A DNA stretch of 64,000 bases from a bacterium (GTDB lineage: Bacteria; Sysuimicrobiota; Sysuimicrobiia; Sysuimicrobiales; Segetimicrobiaceae), in NCBI GenBank assembly GCA_035295165.1, contig DATGJN010000115.1, positions 1 through 64,000 of the forward strand, given 5' to 3'. Positions 52,325 through 63,585 of the stretch are shown one piece after another. A program made the position numbers and the translations under genes. Each line of letters opens with the position of its first letter. Within the stretch, counting starts at the first letter, position 1. The notes under the pieces were generated by a model. The model worked only from the letters and a program-made list of their open reading frames with translations. It searched no databases and was not told the DNA's origin.

Positions 52325-53194
52325 CTACGCGAATGCCAACAGCATGAGTGCGGTGGTCGCGGCGCACAGGCCGGCGACCTTGCGTGCGGTCCACGCTTCA
52401 TTGAAGAACACGACGAAGAACACGACGCCGAACACCGCGGCGACCACGAAGCCCATCCGGGCGATCGGAACGACAACGCTTGCGTCGCCGTGTTTCAGAC
52501 CGTGCAGCAGGAACAGGAAGGCCGCGATGAGCACGACGGCGGCCGGGCCCGAATGGATGGCGAATCCACGCGGTGGCCGGAGCGTGCGATTCGTCGCATA
52601 GGTCATCGCGGTCACGAGACCAGAGAACACAACCGCCTGAGCAGCGAGGATGGTTTCCGGCGTCGCGCCGCCGACAAGGCCGAGCTTATAACAGAAATTC
52701 GCCGCGCCGGTCGCAACCGTAGCGACGAGCACCTGACTGAGTGAACGACGCACCGCCGCCGGATCGATGCTCTCGCGCTGCAACGGACCGCCCAGCAGCA
52801 GCCAGCCGGCCGCAAGGGCGAGGAGGAAGCCGGCAAACCTGTCGCGTGTCAGCGGTTCATGGAGCACGCCGATCGCTAGCGCCGCCGTCACGATGAAATT
52901 GAGCCGGAACACCGGCGCGATGACGCTGACCGCACCGGTCCGCAGGCTGCGAGCGTAGTTGTAGAAGCCGATGAGAATGACCAGACCCGCGACGCCGCCC
53001 CATATGGCAGGCGGGGTGAATTCGAGCGTGCCGGTAATCCACGCATAGACAACGATCGCCGGGCAGAAAAACCAGGCCTGCCCGGTGAGGAAATGGTCGG
53101 CCGCGAGGCCGGCGCTCGCGGCGCGTGTGTAGATGACGTCGCCGAGGCCATAACAGATCAGCGCGGCGAGGGCATACGCAATCTCGCTTGTCAC
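52325..53194 (-). CDS. EamA/DMT-family membrane transporter
   Basis: 289 residues from GTG 53194, about ten membrane segments in two EamA repeats (first ALAALICYGLGDVIY, second LVATVATGAANFCYKLGL), ending in hydrophobic FVVAAVFGVVFFVVFFNEAW. The drug/metabolite superfamily includes exporters and importers of amino acids and other small metabolites. The upstream in-frame extension is not membrane-like, so the GTG is the likely start. Its start overlaps the end of a small upstream frame (GTGA). Codon use is a little less GC-rich than its neighbours. Confidence 0.85.
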   Translation of the reverse strand: MTSEIAYALAALICYGLGDVIYTRAASAGLAADHFLTGQAWFFCPAIVVYAWITGTLEFTPPAIWGGVAGLVILIGFYNYARSLRTGAVSVIAPVFRLNFIVTAALAIGVLHEPLTRDRFAGFLLALAAGWLLLGGPLQRESIDPAAVRRSLSQVLVATVATGAANFCYKLGLVGGATPETILAAQAVVFSGLVTAMTYATNRTLRPPRGFAIHSGPAAVVLIAAFLFLLHGLKHGDASVVVPIARMGFVVAAVFGVVFFVVFFNEAWTARKVAGLCAATTALMLLAFA

Positions 53195-53385
53195 TCTGTG
53201 GCTGCGCGCTCGAGTACCGCACGCGCTTGTGGGATCGTCGCGACGGTTTTGGTGCGCCGCGTGCGCCGGGCGTGGCAAGCGACCGGGATCGGGCCACCCT
53301 CGCAGGCAACGCGCGATCCTGGGAACTCCACCGTCAACGCCGCGTCACACATGCGCTGAAACGGCTGGGTTGCTCTCTCACCCAT
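53191..53385 (-). CDS. small hypothetical frame coupled to the EamA gene
   Basis: 64 residues beginning MGERATQPFQRMCDAALTV. Its stop overlaps the EamA GTG (GTGA), which suggests coupling, but the residues (RTRRTKTVATIPQARAVLER) match nothing I know and the ribosome site is weak. It may be chance. Confidence 0.28.
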   Translation of the reverse strand: MGERATQPFQRMCDAALTVEFPGSRVACEGGPIPVACHARRTRRTKTVATIPQARAVLERAATE

Positions 53386-53738
53386 GACGTACCGGTCTCC
53401 ACGCCATCATGCTCGCGCCCAAACACGCATCAACCAACGGTCTTCGACGCCTGCCCGAGGGTCTCGGTGCGCCCCTCGGAACCCGCCGCGTCGATGTGAC
53501 GTGACTTACGATACCACACAGGTTCGTTCCGATGGGGTGTTAACGGTTGGACGGCGCGCGTCGGGTGCGCGGTCGGGGCTTCACGAGTCTCACACGTCAT
53601 CGGGCTGCGCGGGCCCCGGCCAAGGAATGCAGGCCGCTGCGTCGAACCCTGAACCCCGCTGGCGCGCGCACGGCGCGCCGCGGCGACGTCCGGCAACTCG
53701 GTCGTCACGTGCACTCGCGGTCCTTCGAGGCGTCCCCA
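53386..53738. other. 353-base gap before larA
   Basis: Intergenic region between the minus-strand EamA group and the lar operon. It must carry the lar promoter. I see no strong -35/-10 pair; an AT-richer patch with ACTTACGATACCAC near 53503-53516 is the best candidate. Confidence 0.4.
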
Positions 53739-55084
53739 TGACAGAGGCGCAAAGGCATCAGTCTAACGCAGTCGTGGTGCAAGGGATCCGGGCGCCCGGG
53801 ACAGTCTCCCTGCCTCGGATGGTTCGCGTCCGTCAAGCGTTCCCGACGCCGGGCCGGTGCGACGTCGAGGCGGAGATTCACCGGCGGGTCGACGCGCCGG
53901 GGATCGCACGGCGCATCCCGCGCGGGCCGGTTGCGGTCGCGGTCGGTAGTCGAGGCGTCGCGGAGCTGCCGGCGATCACGAAGGCGGTCGTGGACGCGCT
54001 GCGTCGGCACGGGGCCGAGCCGTTTGTTGTCCCCGCGATGGGAAGCCACGGTGGGGCGACGGCAGAAGGCCAGCGGGAGGTGCTCGTCGGTCTTGGTGTG
54101 ACCGAGGCGACGGTGGGTGCCCCCGTGATCTCGTCGATGGACGTCGTGGATCTCGGCCGGCTGGGCGACGGCTCGCACGTGTACTGGGATCGGGAGGCGC
54201 AACGGGCCGGCGCGGCAGTCGTGATCGGCCGCGTCAAACCGCATACGGCATTCCGCGGCGTCATCGAGAGTGGCCTCATCAAGATGGCCGTGATCGGCAT
54301 CGGAAAGCAGCGGGGCGCGCAATCCCTGCACGCGCCCGGCTTCGGTGCGTTTGCCGAACGCCTTATCGAGGCGTGGGGGGTTGTCGCGCAGCGCGCGCCG
54401 CTGTTGTTCGGCGTGGCGGTGATCGAGGACGCGTACGACGCGCCGGTGGAACTGGACGTCGTGGTCCCGGAGGCGTTCCTCGACCGGGAACCTCAATTGC
54501 TGGATCGTGCGCGCGGTCTCATGGCGAAACTCCCGGTGACCGAGGCCGACGTGCTCGTCGTGCAGGAGATCGGCAAGAACATCAGCGGCGACGGGATGGA
54601 CCCAAACATCACGGGCCGGTACCCGACACCGTTCGCGTCGGGCGGCCCCACGATTCGGAAGATCGCCGTGCTGGACTTGACTCTCGAGACCCAGGGTAAC
54701 GCGAACGGCGTGGGCCTCGCCGACTTCATCGCGCAGCGGGTGCTCGAAAAGATGGATCTTCACGCAACCTACATGAACGCGCTGACGTCGACGGTCATCG
54801 ACAGCGTGCGCCTGCCCATGCTGCTGGCGACCGACCGGGACGTGCTGGACGCCGCCGTGCTGACCGCGCCTGCGGCCGACGCCGCGGGCCCCCGCCTGGT
54901 GTATATCCGAAACACGCTCGCGCTGCGCGAGGTCGCCGTTTCGGAGGCACTCATCCCGCACTTGCTCTCGCACGCCGCGGCCGCCGGCCAACCCTTCACG
55001 TTGGGGTTCTCGGAGAACGGAGCGCTGCGGTCACCGCTCGTCGCCGACCGATCGGGCATGGGGGGCGCATCCGATGCCAGGTGA
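53739..55084 (+). CDS. larA: LarA-like nickel-dependent 2-hydroxyacid racemase/epimerase
   Basis: 448 residues from ATG 53739. Family features: VAVAVGSRGVAELPAITKAV, FVVPAMGSHGGATAEGQREV, then GRVKPHTAFRGVIESGLIKM, where His and Lys match the region that anchors the nickel-pincer cofactor, and IGKNISGDGMDPNITGRYPT. LarA isomerises lactate; many homologues act on other 2-hydroxyacids. Immediate fusion of larE, larB and larC into one operon (each overlapping the last) shows that this homologue uses the cofactor. It is a divergent subfamily, so lactate should not be assumed. Confidence 0.88.
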
Positions 55085-56036
55085 ACGGCGCGGTCACCCC
55101 TCGTCGCCGGACTCGACGACGACGGACGGCGCGGTCCCCTTGACGCCCGGGGCATCGGTCACGGGCACGGCGGCGCCGTCGGTGGGTGAGCAGGAGGAGC
55201 TCGCCGCCAAACAGGAACGTCTTTCGGCATTGCTCCACGGGATCGGGAGCGCGGTGGTGGCGTTTTCCGGCGGCGTCGACAGCGCGTACCTGCTGGCCGT
55301 TACCCACGACGTGCTTCGGGACCGGTGCGTGGCGGCGACCGCGGTATCCGCGTCGTTGGCCGCGGATGAGCTGGCTGGCGCGGAGCGGGTAGCCGCCCGG
55401 CTGGGGGTGCGGCACCTGCGGGTGCACACCAGCGAGTTCGAAGACGCACGGTATCTGCGGAACGACGGGCAGCGGTGCTACTTCTGCAAGCATGCGCTGT
55501 TCACGGTTCTCACGCGGCTCGCTCGCGAGTTGGATTTCGCGGCGGTCGTCTACGGTGCCAACGCCGACGACCGCGGCGACTACCGTCCCGGCATGCGGGC
55601 GGCGTCGGAGTTTGCGGTGCGCGCACCCCTGCTCGAGGCGGGGCTCGGCAAGGCCGACATCCGCACGCTCGCGCGGCGCGCGGGGCTCGAGGTGTGGGAC
55701 AAGCCGGCGGCACCGTGCCTGGCGTCGCGGCTCCCGTATGGATCGCCGGTCACGGTGGCGGCCCTCCGCCAGATCGAGGCAGCGGAGCGCGTCGTGCGGG
55801 ACTTGGGATTCCGCGACGTCCGCGTGCGCCACCATGGGGTGGCGGCGAGCGTCGAGGTGCCGGAGCCCGAGATCGGACGGCTCACGGTGGTGTTCGATCG
55901 CGTCGCGGACGCGCTGCGCGAGATCGGGTTCAGCACGGTACGGATCGCTCCGGACGGATTGCGCTCCGGGCGGTTTTCGGCAGGGCTGGCGCTCGCGGGT
56001 GGGGGCGCGGCGGGGTCCGACGGGCGACGCGCGTGA
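55074..56036 (+). CDS. larE: LarE, ATP-dependent sacrificial sulfur transferase
   Basis: 320 residues, overlapping larA by 11 bases. PP-loop SGGVDS at 65-70 for ATP, then RCYFCKH (Cys135, Cys138) and KPAAPCLASRLPYG (Cys215). The single-Cys type gives up the sulfur of the Cys in the PCLASR motif; forms with three Cys hold a 4Fe-4S cluster that carries the sulfur instead. The CxxC plus Cys pattern here suggests the cluster type. LarE thiolates both carboxyls of the pyridinium precursor. The first 45 residues are low-complexity. Confidence 0.92.
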   Translation: MPGERRGHPSSPDSTTTDGAVPLTPGASVTGTAAPSVGEQEELAAKQERLSALLHGIGSAVVAFSGGVDSAYLLAVTHDVLRDRCVAATAVSASLAADELAGAERVAARLGVRHLRVHTSEFEDARYLRNDGQRCYFCKHALFTVLTRLARELDFAAVVYGANADDRGDYRPGMRAASEFAVRAPLLEAGLGKADIRTLARRAGLEVWDKPAAPCLASRLPYGSPVTVAALRQIEAAERVVRDLGFRDVRVRHHGVAASVEVPEPEIGRLTVVFDRVADALREIGFSTVRIAPDGLRSGRFSAGLALAGGGAAGSDGRRA

Positions 56037-56821
56037 ACGGCGACGCGCTGGCGCGGCTCTTGGAGCAGGTGCGGTTGGGACGGGTGGCCGTGGCCGACGC
56101 GGTGGCGGAGCTGCGCTGGCTGCCGTACGCGGATTTGGGGTTTGCGAAGGCCGATACCCACCGGCCGCTGCGGCGCGGGGCGCCGGAGGCGGTGTACTGC
56201 CCTGGGAAATCGCTGGCGCAGATCGTGGATCTCGCGTCGGCGCTGCGGCAAGCAGGGGAGCCGGTGTTGCTGACGCGGGCGACCCCCGAGGTCGCGGCGG
56301 GAGTGTCGGGGGCGTGTCCCGATGCCCGGTACGTGCCCGAGGCGCGGCTGATGATCCTCGGTCAACTGCCGACCGTGGGCGTCGGCTGCGTCGGCGTGCT
56401 CACCGGCGGGACGGGGGATCTGCCCGTGGCGGAGGAAGCCGCCTGGACCGCCGCGGCCATGGGCGCCGACGTGACCCGCGTCTTCGACGTCGGCGTCAGC
56501 GGTTTGCACCGGTTGGGGCCCCAGCGCGAGCTCCTGGACCGCGCGCGGGCGTTGGTGGTGGTCGCCGGCATGGACGGGGCGCTGCCGGCCGTGGTGGCCG
56601 GGCTCACGCGCGCGCCGGTGATCGGGGTGCCGACGAGCGTGGGGTACGGCGCGCATTTCGGCGGCCTCGCGCCACTGCTGACGATGCTAAACGCGTGCGC
56701 ACCGGGCGTCGCGGTCGTCAACATCGACAATGGGTTCGGCGCGGGCTATCTCGCCGCGCAGATCAACGCGGCCGCCTCGCCGGTGGCGCGCGAGGAGACG
56801 CATGCGCATCGGATACCTTGA
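56033..56821 (+). CDS. larB: LarB, pyridinium-3,5-biscarboxylic acid mononucleotide synthase
   Basis: 262 residues; GTG 56033 overlaps the larE stop (GTGA). N-terminal helix block then an AIR-carboxylase-like domain: YCPGKSLAQIVDLASALRQA, GCVGVLTGGTGDLPVAEEAA, VVVAGMDGALPAVVAGLTRA and VIGVPTSVGYGAHFGGLAPL. LarB carboxylates nicotinic acid adenine dinucleotide and cuts it, the first step to the cofactor. Confidence 0.95.
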   Translation: MNGDALARLLEQVRLGRVAVADAVAELRWLPYADLGFAKADTHRPLRRGAPEAVYCPGKSLAQIVDLASALRQAGEPVLLTRATPEVAAGVSGACPDARYVPEARLMILGQLPTVGVGCVGVLTGGTGDLPVAEEAAWTAAAMGADVTRVFDVGVSGLHRLGPQRELLDRARALVVVAGMDGALPAVVAGLTRAPVIGVPTSVGYGAHFGGLAPLLTMLNACAPGVAVVNIDNGFGAGYLAAQINAAASPVAREETHAHRIP

Positions 56822-58052
56822 TTGCGCCAGCGGGGCGAGCGGCGACATGCTGCTCGGTGCGCTCCTCGGTGCGGGGTGGCCAGAAGCGGCGTTGCAGGAG
56901 GTAGTCTCGGCCCTGGGCGTGCCGGTGCGAGTGACTGTCAGCCGCACCGAGCGCCGGGGGGTGCCGGCGATGCGCGTGGAGGTCGCGGAGGACGACCCGC
57001 CCCACGCTCGCGCGTACCCGCGCCTCCAGGAACTGCTCGCCGGAAGCCGGGTCGAAGTGTCGGTGCGTGCGCGCGCAGGCGCGGTGCTGCGGCGTCTTGC
57101 CGAGGTCGAATCCCAGGTGCACGGCGTGCCACTCGAGCAGGTGCATCTGCACGAGCTCGGCGGCCTGGATACGCTGGTCGACGTGGTGGGCGTACTGGCT
57201 GGCGTGACCGCGCTGAACATAGGGCGCGTCGTCGCGTCCCCCGTGAACGTCGGGCGAGGCTGGGTGCCGATCCAACACGGCGTCGTGCCGGTACCGGCGC
57301 CGGCGACGCAGGTGTTTCTGGAAGGGATGCCTGTGTACGCGGGCGAGGTCGAGGGCGAGTTGCTGACGCCGACCGGTGCCGCGCTGCTGCGGGCCGTCGT
57401 GGCCGAGTGGGGCGTGCTGCCGCCGATGCGTGTGGAGCGGATCGGGACTGGGGCCGGCCGGGCAGACCCCGCGCGGGCGAACGTGCTCCGGCTGTTCGTC
57501 GGCGAGGCGCTCGACGCGCCCCGCGAGAATGATCTGCCCGCGGTGACGCAAGTCGCCGCCCCACTCGGCGCAGAGCGGTTGGTCGTATTGGAAACGTCCA
57601 TCGACGACATGAACCCGCAGGTCTACCCACACGTCACGGCCCGGCTGTTCGAGGCCGGGGCGTTGGACGTCGCGATCCTGCCGGCGGTGATGAAGAAGGG
57701 CCGACCTGGCCAGGTGTTGCGCGTTCTCACCGCGCCCGAGCAGGCGCGCGCGATCTGCGGGATTCTGTTTGCGGAGACGACGACGCTCGGGGTGCGTACC
57801 CACGACGTCACGCGTCTTGCGCTCCGCCGGCGCACCGTGGACGTGGAGACCGAGTACGGCCCAGTCCCGGTGAAGGTGGCGAGCGACGACGACGGCGTAC
57901 TGAACGTGGCGCCGGAGTTCGAGGCGTGCCGCACGCTCGCGCAGCAGCACGGTGTACCGCTCAAGCGCGTCCTCGCCGCCGCACAGCGCGCGTCGGCGAC
58001 GCTGCTCGTGCCGGCGTCGCTCCACCGCCGCGATGCACACACGTCGATCTAG
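56802..58052 (+). CDS. larC: LarC, nickel insertion protein (single uninterrupted frame)
   Basis: 416 residues, overlapping larB by 20 bases. N-terminal part [20 protein letters not shown] and [17 protein letters not shown] (LarC1-like); C-terminal part [20 protein letters not shown] and [19 protein letters not shown] (LarC2-like). In Lactobacillus the two parts are joined by programmed frameshifting; here they are one frame. LarC uses CTP to insert nickel into the pincer nucleotide. It ends the larAEBC operon. Confidence 0.95.
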   Translation: MRIGYLDCASGASGDMLLGALLGAGWPEAALQEVVSALGVPVRVTVSRTERRGVPAMRVEVAEDDPPHARAYPRLQELLAGSRVEVSVRARAGAVLRRLAEVESQVHGVPLEQVHLHELGGLDTLVDVVGVLAGVTALNIGRVVASPVNVGRGWVPIQHGVVPVPAPATQVFLEGMPVYAGEVEGELLTPTGAALLRAVVAEWGVLPPMRVERIGTGAGRADPARANVLRLFVGEALDAPRENDLPAVTQVAAPLGAERLVVLETSIDDMNPQVYPHVTARLFEAGALDVAILPAVMKKGRPGQVLRVLTAPEQARAICGILFAETTTLGVRTHDVTRLALRRRTVDVETEYGPVPVKVASDDDGVLNVAPEFEACRTLAQQHGVPLKRVLAAAQRASATLLVPASLHRRDAHTSI

Positions 58053-58237
58053 TTCCCGCCGGCGAGGGTGCGGCGCGCGGCCGATCTCGCAGACGGGGCG
58101 TTCGCGACGTCGCGAGACGTCGTCATCGCCGAGGCGGCATTGCGCGGGGCGATGCGGAAGTAGGGCGTCGCGAAGCGTGTAATGGGAAGAGGATGGTGGA
58201 ATCCGCGGCCGGATTCGGCGGCGCAGGGAGGCGGACC

Positions 58238-59095
58238 ATGATCGCCACATCCACGTTCGGGCGGACCGGGCACGCGAGCACGCGGACGATCTTCGGCGCG
58301 GCGGCACTGGCGCGGGTCACACAAGACGACGCCGATCGCACCCTCGACGTCCTGCTCCGGTACGGCGTCAACCACGTCGACGTCGCGGCAAGCTACGGCG
58401 ATGCCGAACTGCGGCTGGCGCCCTGGCTGAAGACCCACCGCGACCGCTTCTTCCTCGCCACGAAGACGGGCGGCCGCACGTACGACGCCGCGAAGCGCCA
58501 GATCCATCTGTCGCTGGAGCGTCTGGGCGTGGAGCGGATCGATCTCATCCAACTCCACAGTCTCTCCGACCCGATCGAGTGGGATACTGCGCTCAGCCCC
58601 GGCGGCGCCCTCGACGCCTGTGTGGAGGCGAGAGCGCAGGGATTGGTGCGGTTCATCGGGGTCACCGGGCACGGCACGCAAATCGCGGCCATGCACCTGC
58701 GCAGCCTCGAGCGGTTCGACTTCGACTCGGTGCTGCTGCCGTACAACTACATCACGATGCAGGATGGTCACTACGCCGCGATGTTCGAACGTGTCGTCGC
58801 CGTGTGCCGCGAACGGAACGTCGCGGTGCAAACCATCAAGGCGATTGCGCTGCGCCCGTGGTGGGGGCGGGAGCGCACGCACGCCACCTGGTACCAACCG
58901 CTTCACGAGCAGCGCGACATCGATGTAGCCGTGCACTGGGTGCTCTCGCGTCCGGGGATCTTCCTCAACACCGTCGGCGACATCACCCTGTTGCCGAAGG
59001 TGCTCGACGCGGCGAGTCGATTCACGTCGGCGCCGGACGCCGCGACGATGCGCGACGCCATCGCGCGGCTGGGGATGGTTTCGCTGTTCGTTTAA
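58238..59095 (+). CDS. aldo/keto reductase
   Basis: 285 residues from ATG 58238 with CAGGGAGG upstream. Catalytic tetrad visible: Asp and Tyr in [14 protein letters not shown], Lys in [13 protein letters not shown], and His in [11 protein letters not shown]. The C-terminal part [20 protein letters not shown] is the NADPH-binding end. It resembles the YhdN/general-stress AKR group. It follows the lar operon after 185 bases, in which only a possible 31-residue frame (GTG near 58067) is seen. It may reduce an aldehyde or keto product of the same pathway. Confidence 0.88.
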   Translation: MIATSTFGRTGHASTRTIFGAAALARVTQDDADRTLDVLLRYGVNHVDVAASYGDAELRLAPWLKTHRDRFFLATKTGGRTYDAAKRQIHLSLERLGVERIDLIQLHSLSDPIEWDTALSPGGALDACVEARAQGLVRFIGVTGHGTQIAAMHLRSLERFDFDSVLLPYNYITMQDGHYAAMFERVVAVCRERNVAVQTIKAIALRPWWGRERTHATWYQPLHEQRDIDVAVHWVLSRPGIFLNTVGDITLLPKVLDAASRFTSAPDAATMRDAIARLGMVSLFV

Positions 59096-59111
59096 GAGGC
59101 CGCTCGCGCAC

Positions 59112-59420
59112 TCACCGGCGTCGCCGCTCCGTGTGTCTCGGACGCCGCGAATTCCTACCCGTTCCAGTTGGAGGGGGTGGCGCCAATCGGCCCACCCGCC
59201 AGGCGGACGAGCACATCACCTTGATACGCGGCAGCGTGTTCTCCTCCCTGAGCGTCGTGCCACGCGGTCCGCGCACCGCGGCCGGCCGCTGCCGGCGCGT
59301 CCCTGTCACGACCTCCGCGTACCCGTCGCGCCCAATCTTGCACAGGGTGCCCTGGGCGAACGCTCGGCCGACATCGCCGTCGCCCCGATCGCGTGAACAG
59401 TGTAACACCCGCATCGTCAT
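59112..59420 (-). CDS. hypothetical frame of uncertain coding status
   Basis: 102 residues; the first 75 codons (MTMRVLHCSRDRGDGDVGRA...) have the high third-position GC expected of a gene, the last part does not. No ribosome site or family is clear. It is the only coding hint in the 484-base gap 59096-59579. Confidence 0.25.
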   Translation of the reverse strand: MTMRVLHCSRDRGDGDVGRAFAQGTLCKIGRDGYAEVVTGTRRQRPAAVRGPRGTTLREENTLPRIKVMCSSAWRVGRLAPPPPTGTGRNSRRPRHTERRRR

Positions 59421-59579
59421 GGACGACCGGCGCGCGATCCGGACGGGCGCGCGACAGGGAATGCCTGCGAGACCTTGAAGATAGACGGGGGTGGACGCCG
59501 GCGGACTTGAAACGCGTTGGCCCCGGGGTCGCGGCTTCTGTTCGCGACGACCCCGTCGGGTGCGTTGGGGAGGCCTCCC

Positions 59580-59789
59580 ATGCGAGACGAGAGTCGGGTG
59601 GTGATGACCGGCGTCGACGTGCGGTTTGACGCGTCGACCGGCCGGTGGACGGCTGGCTGCGACGACCCTGTCGGCGAGGCGCGGCTTGTGGTCTCCGCGG
59701 AAACCATGGAGCGAGCCGAGCGCCTGCTCGACGAGCGGTGGCGCGCGCGCATCGAGGGACTGGACCGCGAGGAGGAAGAAGACCGCTAA
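59580..59789 (+). CDS. small hypothetical protein, HicB-like pattern
   Basis: 69 residues with GGGGAGG six bases before the ATG. The layout (VVMTGVDVRFDASTGRWTAG, then GEARLVVSAETMERAERLLD and an acidic end) recalls a partial HicB-like beta-alpha fold, but no HicA partner is seen. Six bases before the MBL gene, so co-transcribed with it. Confidence 0.6.
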   Translation: MRDESRVVMTGVDVRFDASTGRWTAGCDDPVGEARLVVSAETMERAERLLDERWRARIEGLDREEEEDR

Positions 59790-59795
59790 CGGCTT

Positions 59796-60587
59796 ATGTC
59801 GGTTCAGCCTCCGCCGTCGTCCGGGCTCCTCCGGACGATCGTCGCGCCGAATGCCTCACCGTACACCCTGGACGGGACGAACACGTACCTGCTGGGTCGC
59901 CGGCGGGTCGTGGTCATCGATCCGGGGCCGGACGACAGCCGTCATGTTGCGCAGATTGTCGAGCGTGCCGGGGAAAGCGGCGGGCGCGTTGCGCTCATCC
60001 TGGTCACCCACGCGCACAGCGATCACCTGGGTGCCGCCCGCCGGTTGGCAGAGGCGACCCGAGCGCCGGTGGCGCGGTGGCGCGCCGGTGACCGGCCGTT
60101 GGACGAGGGCGAGCTCGTCGCGGAGGAAGAGATCCGCCTCAGGGTCGTGCATACGCCGGGGCACGCTCCCGACCACATCGCGTTTGTCTGGGAGGCCCAG
60201 CGGACCCTGTTCTCGGGCGATCTCGTGCTGGGACGCGGCACCGTCATGGTGTCCCCGCCGACCGGGTCGATCGAGGAGTATCTGCGTTCGCTCGAGCGGG
60301 TCGGCCAGCTCGATCTCGCCGTGATCGCCCCCGGGCACGGCCCGCTCGTCGAGGATCCGGGCCCCCGCGTCGCCGAGTACATCGCTCACCGGCGGTTGCG
60401 GGAGCAGCAGATCCTCGACGTGGTGTCCGCAGGACCGCGGACGCCAGGTGAGGTGGCAGCGTCGCTCTATCCCGATCTGGACCCGCGCCTGCACCCCGGG
60501 GCCGAGGCAACCGTACTGGCACATTTGCTCAAGCTGATGCGCGAGGGACGCGTGGCGCGCGAGAAGAATCGTTTCTACGTGCCGTGA
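59796..60587 (+). CDS. metallo-beta-lactamase-fold hydrolase, LACTB2-like
   Basis: 263 residues. Zinc motif THAHSDHLGA (HxHxDH), then HTPGHAPDHIAFVW, FSGDLVLGRGTVMV and IAPGHGPLV give the full dimetal site. The C-terminal 75 residues form the winged-helix end found in LACTB2-type enzymes (LREQQILDVVSAGPRTPGEV), which in animals is a ribonuclease. Could act on RNA or small thioesters. Cytoplasmic. Confidence 0.9.
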   Translation: MSVQPPPSSGLLRTIVAPNASPYTLDGTNTYLLGRRRVVVIDPGPDDSRHVAQIVERAGESGGRVALILVTHAHSDHLGAARRLAEATRAPVARWRAGDRPLDEGELVAEEEIRLRVVHTPGHAPDHIAFVWEAQRTLFSGDLVLGRGTVMVSPPTGSIEEYLRSLERVGQLDLAVIAPGHGPLVEDPGPRVAEYIAHRRLREQQILDVVSAGPRTPGEVAASLYPDLDPRLHPGAEATVLAHLLKLMREGRVAREKNRFYVP

Positions 60588-60626
60588 TCGTTGGCGAGGA
60601 ACAGGGCGCAAAGGAGGGGGGACGCG

Positions 60627-60839
60627 ATGGCCGTGCCCGTGACAGTGACGAACGAGGTGAAGGACCGCACCGGCCGCTCCGTGACGGTAGGCAGCAAAGT
60701 CAAGATCGCCGGGATGCCCGAGCCTGTGGACGTCCACGAGCTCGACTCCCGGTACGGGTCACTGGTGGTCCTCGTGCCTGGCCGCGCGAATCAGCACATG
60801 GGCCTCATGGTGCACGCAGAGGACGTCGAGCTAGCCTGA
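60627..60839 (+). CDS. small conserved-looking hypothetical protein
   Basis: 70 residues from ATG 60627, behind AAAGGAGGGG. All-beta pattern (VTVTNEVKDRTGRSVTVGSK, VDVHELDSRYGSLVVLVPG) with no cysteines. Not recognised. A bidirectional terminator follows 20 bases after its stop. Confidence 0.65.
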   Translation: MAVPVTVTNEVKDRTGRSVTVGSKVKIAGMPEPVDVHELDSRYGSLVVLVPGRANQHMGLMVHAEDVELA

Positions 60840-60858
60840 TTCACGGGCACGCAAACAT

Positions 60859-60896
60859 GACACGGGCGAGGGCCGCTTGGCCCCCGCCCGTGTCAT
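60859..60896. terminator. bidirectional hairpin terminator between convergent genes
   Basis: A 17-bp stem with one mismatch (TGACACGGGCG and GGGCC against GGCCC and CGCCCGTGTCA) and a GCTT loop. It lies between the plus-strand small gene and the minus-strand groEL stop. Confidence 0.85.
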
Positions 60897-60940
60897 GCGT
60901 TCCCTGAGTCGCGCGGATCCGGTCCGGCGCGCCCGCGTCG

Positions 60941-62605
<1,665 letters not shown>

Positions 62606-62632
62606 TTAGCACTCTTCGTGGTCAAGTGCTAA
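62606..62632 (-). promoter_or_regulatory. CIRCE operator (HrcA site) of groEL
   Basis: TTAGCACTC (62606-62614), nine-base spacer, AAGTGCTAA (62624-62632). It differs from the standard TTAGCACTC-N9-GAGTGCTAA by one base in the right arm. On the minus strand a TTGACC element overlaps it, so bound HrcA would block the promoter. It lies 28 bases before the groEL start. Confidence 0.92.
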
Positions 62633-62844
62633 CTACCTCTATTTTTCATTGTCTCGAGGGCGCAATCAAGGACAGTTCGCGGCATTGGATGGCGTGGACC
62701 GACGAATGCCGCATTTTACATCGAGAATATCGCATATATCGCCGGATATCTCGATATATCTCACCAAATCGTCCTGCCCAGACGCGGCGTCTCCAAGCAA
62801 GACCGCGGCGGGAGTTACACGGACGTCTGTCAAATCTCTCGTCA

Positions 62845-63585
62845 ATGTCTCCCCTGTCGACCCCGCGTCGAACGCGGGACGCACGGCTGACGGTGTGGCA
62901 ACGTGGTGGCGTCGCCGCCCTGTTGTTCCTGGCCGGGTTCCTGCTGATTCTGCAGCTTCGGGCAAACCAGGTGCTTCGCGCAGGGGGCGAGCTCCCGTCC
63001 CGCCGGCTCGCGGACCTCGCGGTGTTGATGCGACGGCAACAGGACTCAGAACGCTCGCTGCGGGACGAGATCGTGGCGCTCGAGGCAAAGCAACAACAGA
63101 TCCAAACCGCCGAGGCCGAGGGCCGCAGCATCACCGGCGCGATGCAGCATGAGCTCGCGGGCTACCGCGAGGTGCTCGGCCTGACGCCGGTGCGGGGGCC
63201 GGGGATCACGGTGACCCTTGGGGCGGACGCCCGACGGTTGTCGGTTCCGCAGGCGCAGGACGTTGCCGGCGTGGTCAACGAGCTGTGGGCCGCCGGTGCC
63301 GAGGCCGTCTCGGTGAACGGTATCCGCATGCTCGCGACGGACGGGGTGGGGGCGCTGCCCCGCGGCGTCACGATCGCCGGCCGGGCCACGCAGGATCCGT
63401 ACGTGATCGCCGCGATCGGGGATCCCGTGGCTCTCGAAGGGACCTTGATGGTGCCGGGGGGTGCGGTGGACGGACTGCGGGGCGTGGGCATGACCGTGAC
63501 GCTCGCGCGCGCGGCGATCATGGAGTTGCCGGCGTCTTCCCGGAATCGCGCCTTTCACATCGCCCGCCCGGCCTCGGGTCCGTGA
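62845..63585 (+). CDS. DUF881 family membrane-anchored protein
   Basis: 246 residues. One membrane helix (GVAALLFLAGFLLILQL, about 23-39), a coiled-coil (RRQQDSERSLRDEIVALEAK) and then the DUF881 domain: VRGPGITVTLGADARRLSVP, VVNELWAAGAEAVSVNGIRM and GRATQDPYVIAAIGDP. DUF881 proteins are common in Gram-positive and related groups near division or sporulation genes; function is not known. Divergent from groEL, no clear ribosome site before ATG 62845. Confidence 0.87.
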   Translation: MSPLSTPRRTRDARLTVWQRGGVAALLFLAGFLLILQLRANQVLRAGGELPSRRLADLAVLMRRQQDSERSLRDEIVALEAKQQQIQTAEAEGRSITGAMQHELAGYREVLGLTPVRGPGITVTLGADARRLSVPQAQDVAGVVNELWAAGAEAVSVNGIRMLATDGVGALPRGVTIAGRATQDPYVIAAIGDPVALEGTLMVPGGAVDGLRGVGMTVTLARAAIMELPASSRNRAFHIARPASGP

